This document shows, in pieces, positions 63,836-64,000 of a DNA stretch of 64,000 nt. Numbering within the stretch: position 1 is the stretch's first letter; each line of letters opens with the position of its first letter. The stretch is from G965230615 sp965230615 (GTDB taxonomy: Bacteria; Pseudomonadota; Gammaproteobacteria; HTCC5015), in contig OZ246012.1 of the NCBI GenBank assembly GCA_965230615.1, positions 3,162,001 through 3,226,000 of the forward strand, written 5' to 3'. The position numbers were made by a program, and so were the translations under genes. Below the pieces are notes generated by a model, which saw nothing but the letters and a program-made list of their open reading frames with translations, was not told the origin of the DNA and did no database searches.

Positions 63836-64000
63836 TTAACCTCCTGTGACCCGTGGGAAAAAAGCCACTTCGTCACCGTCTTTGACAGGGTCAGCGAAGT
63901 TGGCATGTTCATGGTTGATCGCGCAAAAGATATCATCGGGTAATTCCGATCGGCCTGAGGCGCTATGCCAGGCATCCTGCACTGTCGCTGGCAGAGGTGC
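63836..64000 (-). CDS. moaD: Molybdopterin synthase sulphur carrier MoaD, 3' part only
   Basis: The frame runs in from the right edge of the window for 54 codons and ends with the diagnostic GG C-terminus (RVTGG then TAA at 63836-63838), the residue pair activated by adenylation and thiocarboxylation. DPVKDGDEVAFFPRVTGG is the typical MoaD ending. The N-terminal part lies outside the window. Its position before moaE on the same strand supports the call. Confidence 0.92.
   Translation of the reverse strand, partial: APLPATVQDAWHSASGRSELPDDIFCAINHEHANFADPVKDGDEVAFFPRVTGG

Overview
The window reads as a continuous piece of chromosome from a free-living gammaproteobacterium of moderate GC content. 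Assignment is by gene content only. Class-typical arrangements include rph divergent from yicC, rph-rdgB-hemW in one direction, argS followed by a SPOR-domain gene downstream of priA, a Rof antiterminator gene, and a RegB/RegA (RoxS/RoxR-type) redox system beside Sco and PCu(A)C copper chaperones. I see no rRNA, tRNA, CRISPR array, prophage or insertion sequence. Gene density is high, and the genes are mostly housekeeping or signalling.

Layout. 1-6 kb: the 3' end of an unidentified gene, typA, two tandem response regulators with degenerate GGDEF domains, and zapE. 6-13 kb: an acyl-CoA synthetase, a large REC-PAS-GAF-GGDEF-EAL protein and a Kef-type antiporter. 13-20 kb: pepN, metX, a metallo-beta-lactamase-fold hydrolase, a hotdog protein and an AI-2E-type permease. 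20-26 kb: a TetR regulator behind a 48-bp perfect palindrome, then a minus-strand block argS, SPOR protein, HAD phosphatase, class II aldolase and a small secreted phospholipase-A2-like protein. 26-32 kb: a LuxR-type regulator convergent with a hybrid histidine kinase, priA, and about 1 kb without genes that holds a DnaA-box/IHF cluster. 32-39 kb: HNH nuclease, hemH, a CinA-N-like protein, a FecR-domain protein, queG, a DUF3179 protein, a fructosamine-kinase-like protein and a PilH-like CheY protein. 39-41 kb: a compact three-gene XRE operon that includes a 39-residue membrane peptide. 41-45.6 kb: an SGNH hydrolase, PCu(A)C, Sco, cytochrome c, RegA, RegB and a candidate small RNA behind a RegA-like palindrome. 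45.6-49.5 kb: an OpgC-like membrane protein, an unknown 441-residue protein and a CelD/FemAB-like acyltransferase. 49.5-54 kb: a pseudouridine synthase, a 5' nuclease, an M48 protease, a thermonuclease and rpmE. 54-64 kb: a DUF4124 protein, rof, a CPXCG protein, hemW, a diguanylate cyclase, rdgB, rph, yicC, a flavin reductase, a TSUP permease, a Deg protease, a secreted unknown, moaE and the end of moaD.

How parts work together. The Sco/PCu(A)C/cytochrome c/RegBA cluster links copper-site assembly of the respiratory chain to redox sensing. Cyclic di-GMP signalling is prominent: one predicted active GGDEF-EAL protein, one active diguanylate cyclase and two receiver proteins whose GGDEF motifs have decayed. 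The items I would look at first are the candidate RegA-controlled small RNA (about 45304-45447), the DnaA-box/IHF cluster upstream of priA with its partial copy upstream of rpmE, the XRE/small-membrane-peptide operon (39855-40526), and the shared C-terminal domain of the tandem degenerate GGDEF regulators.
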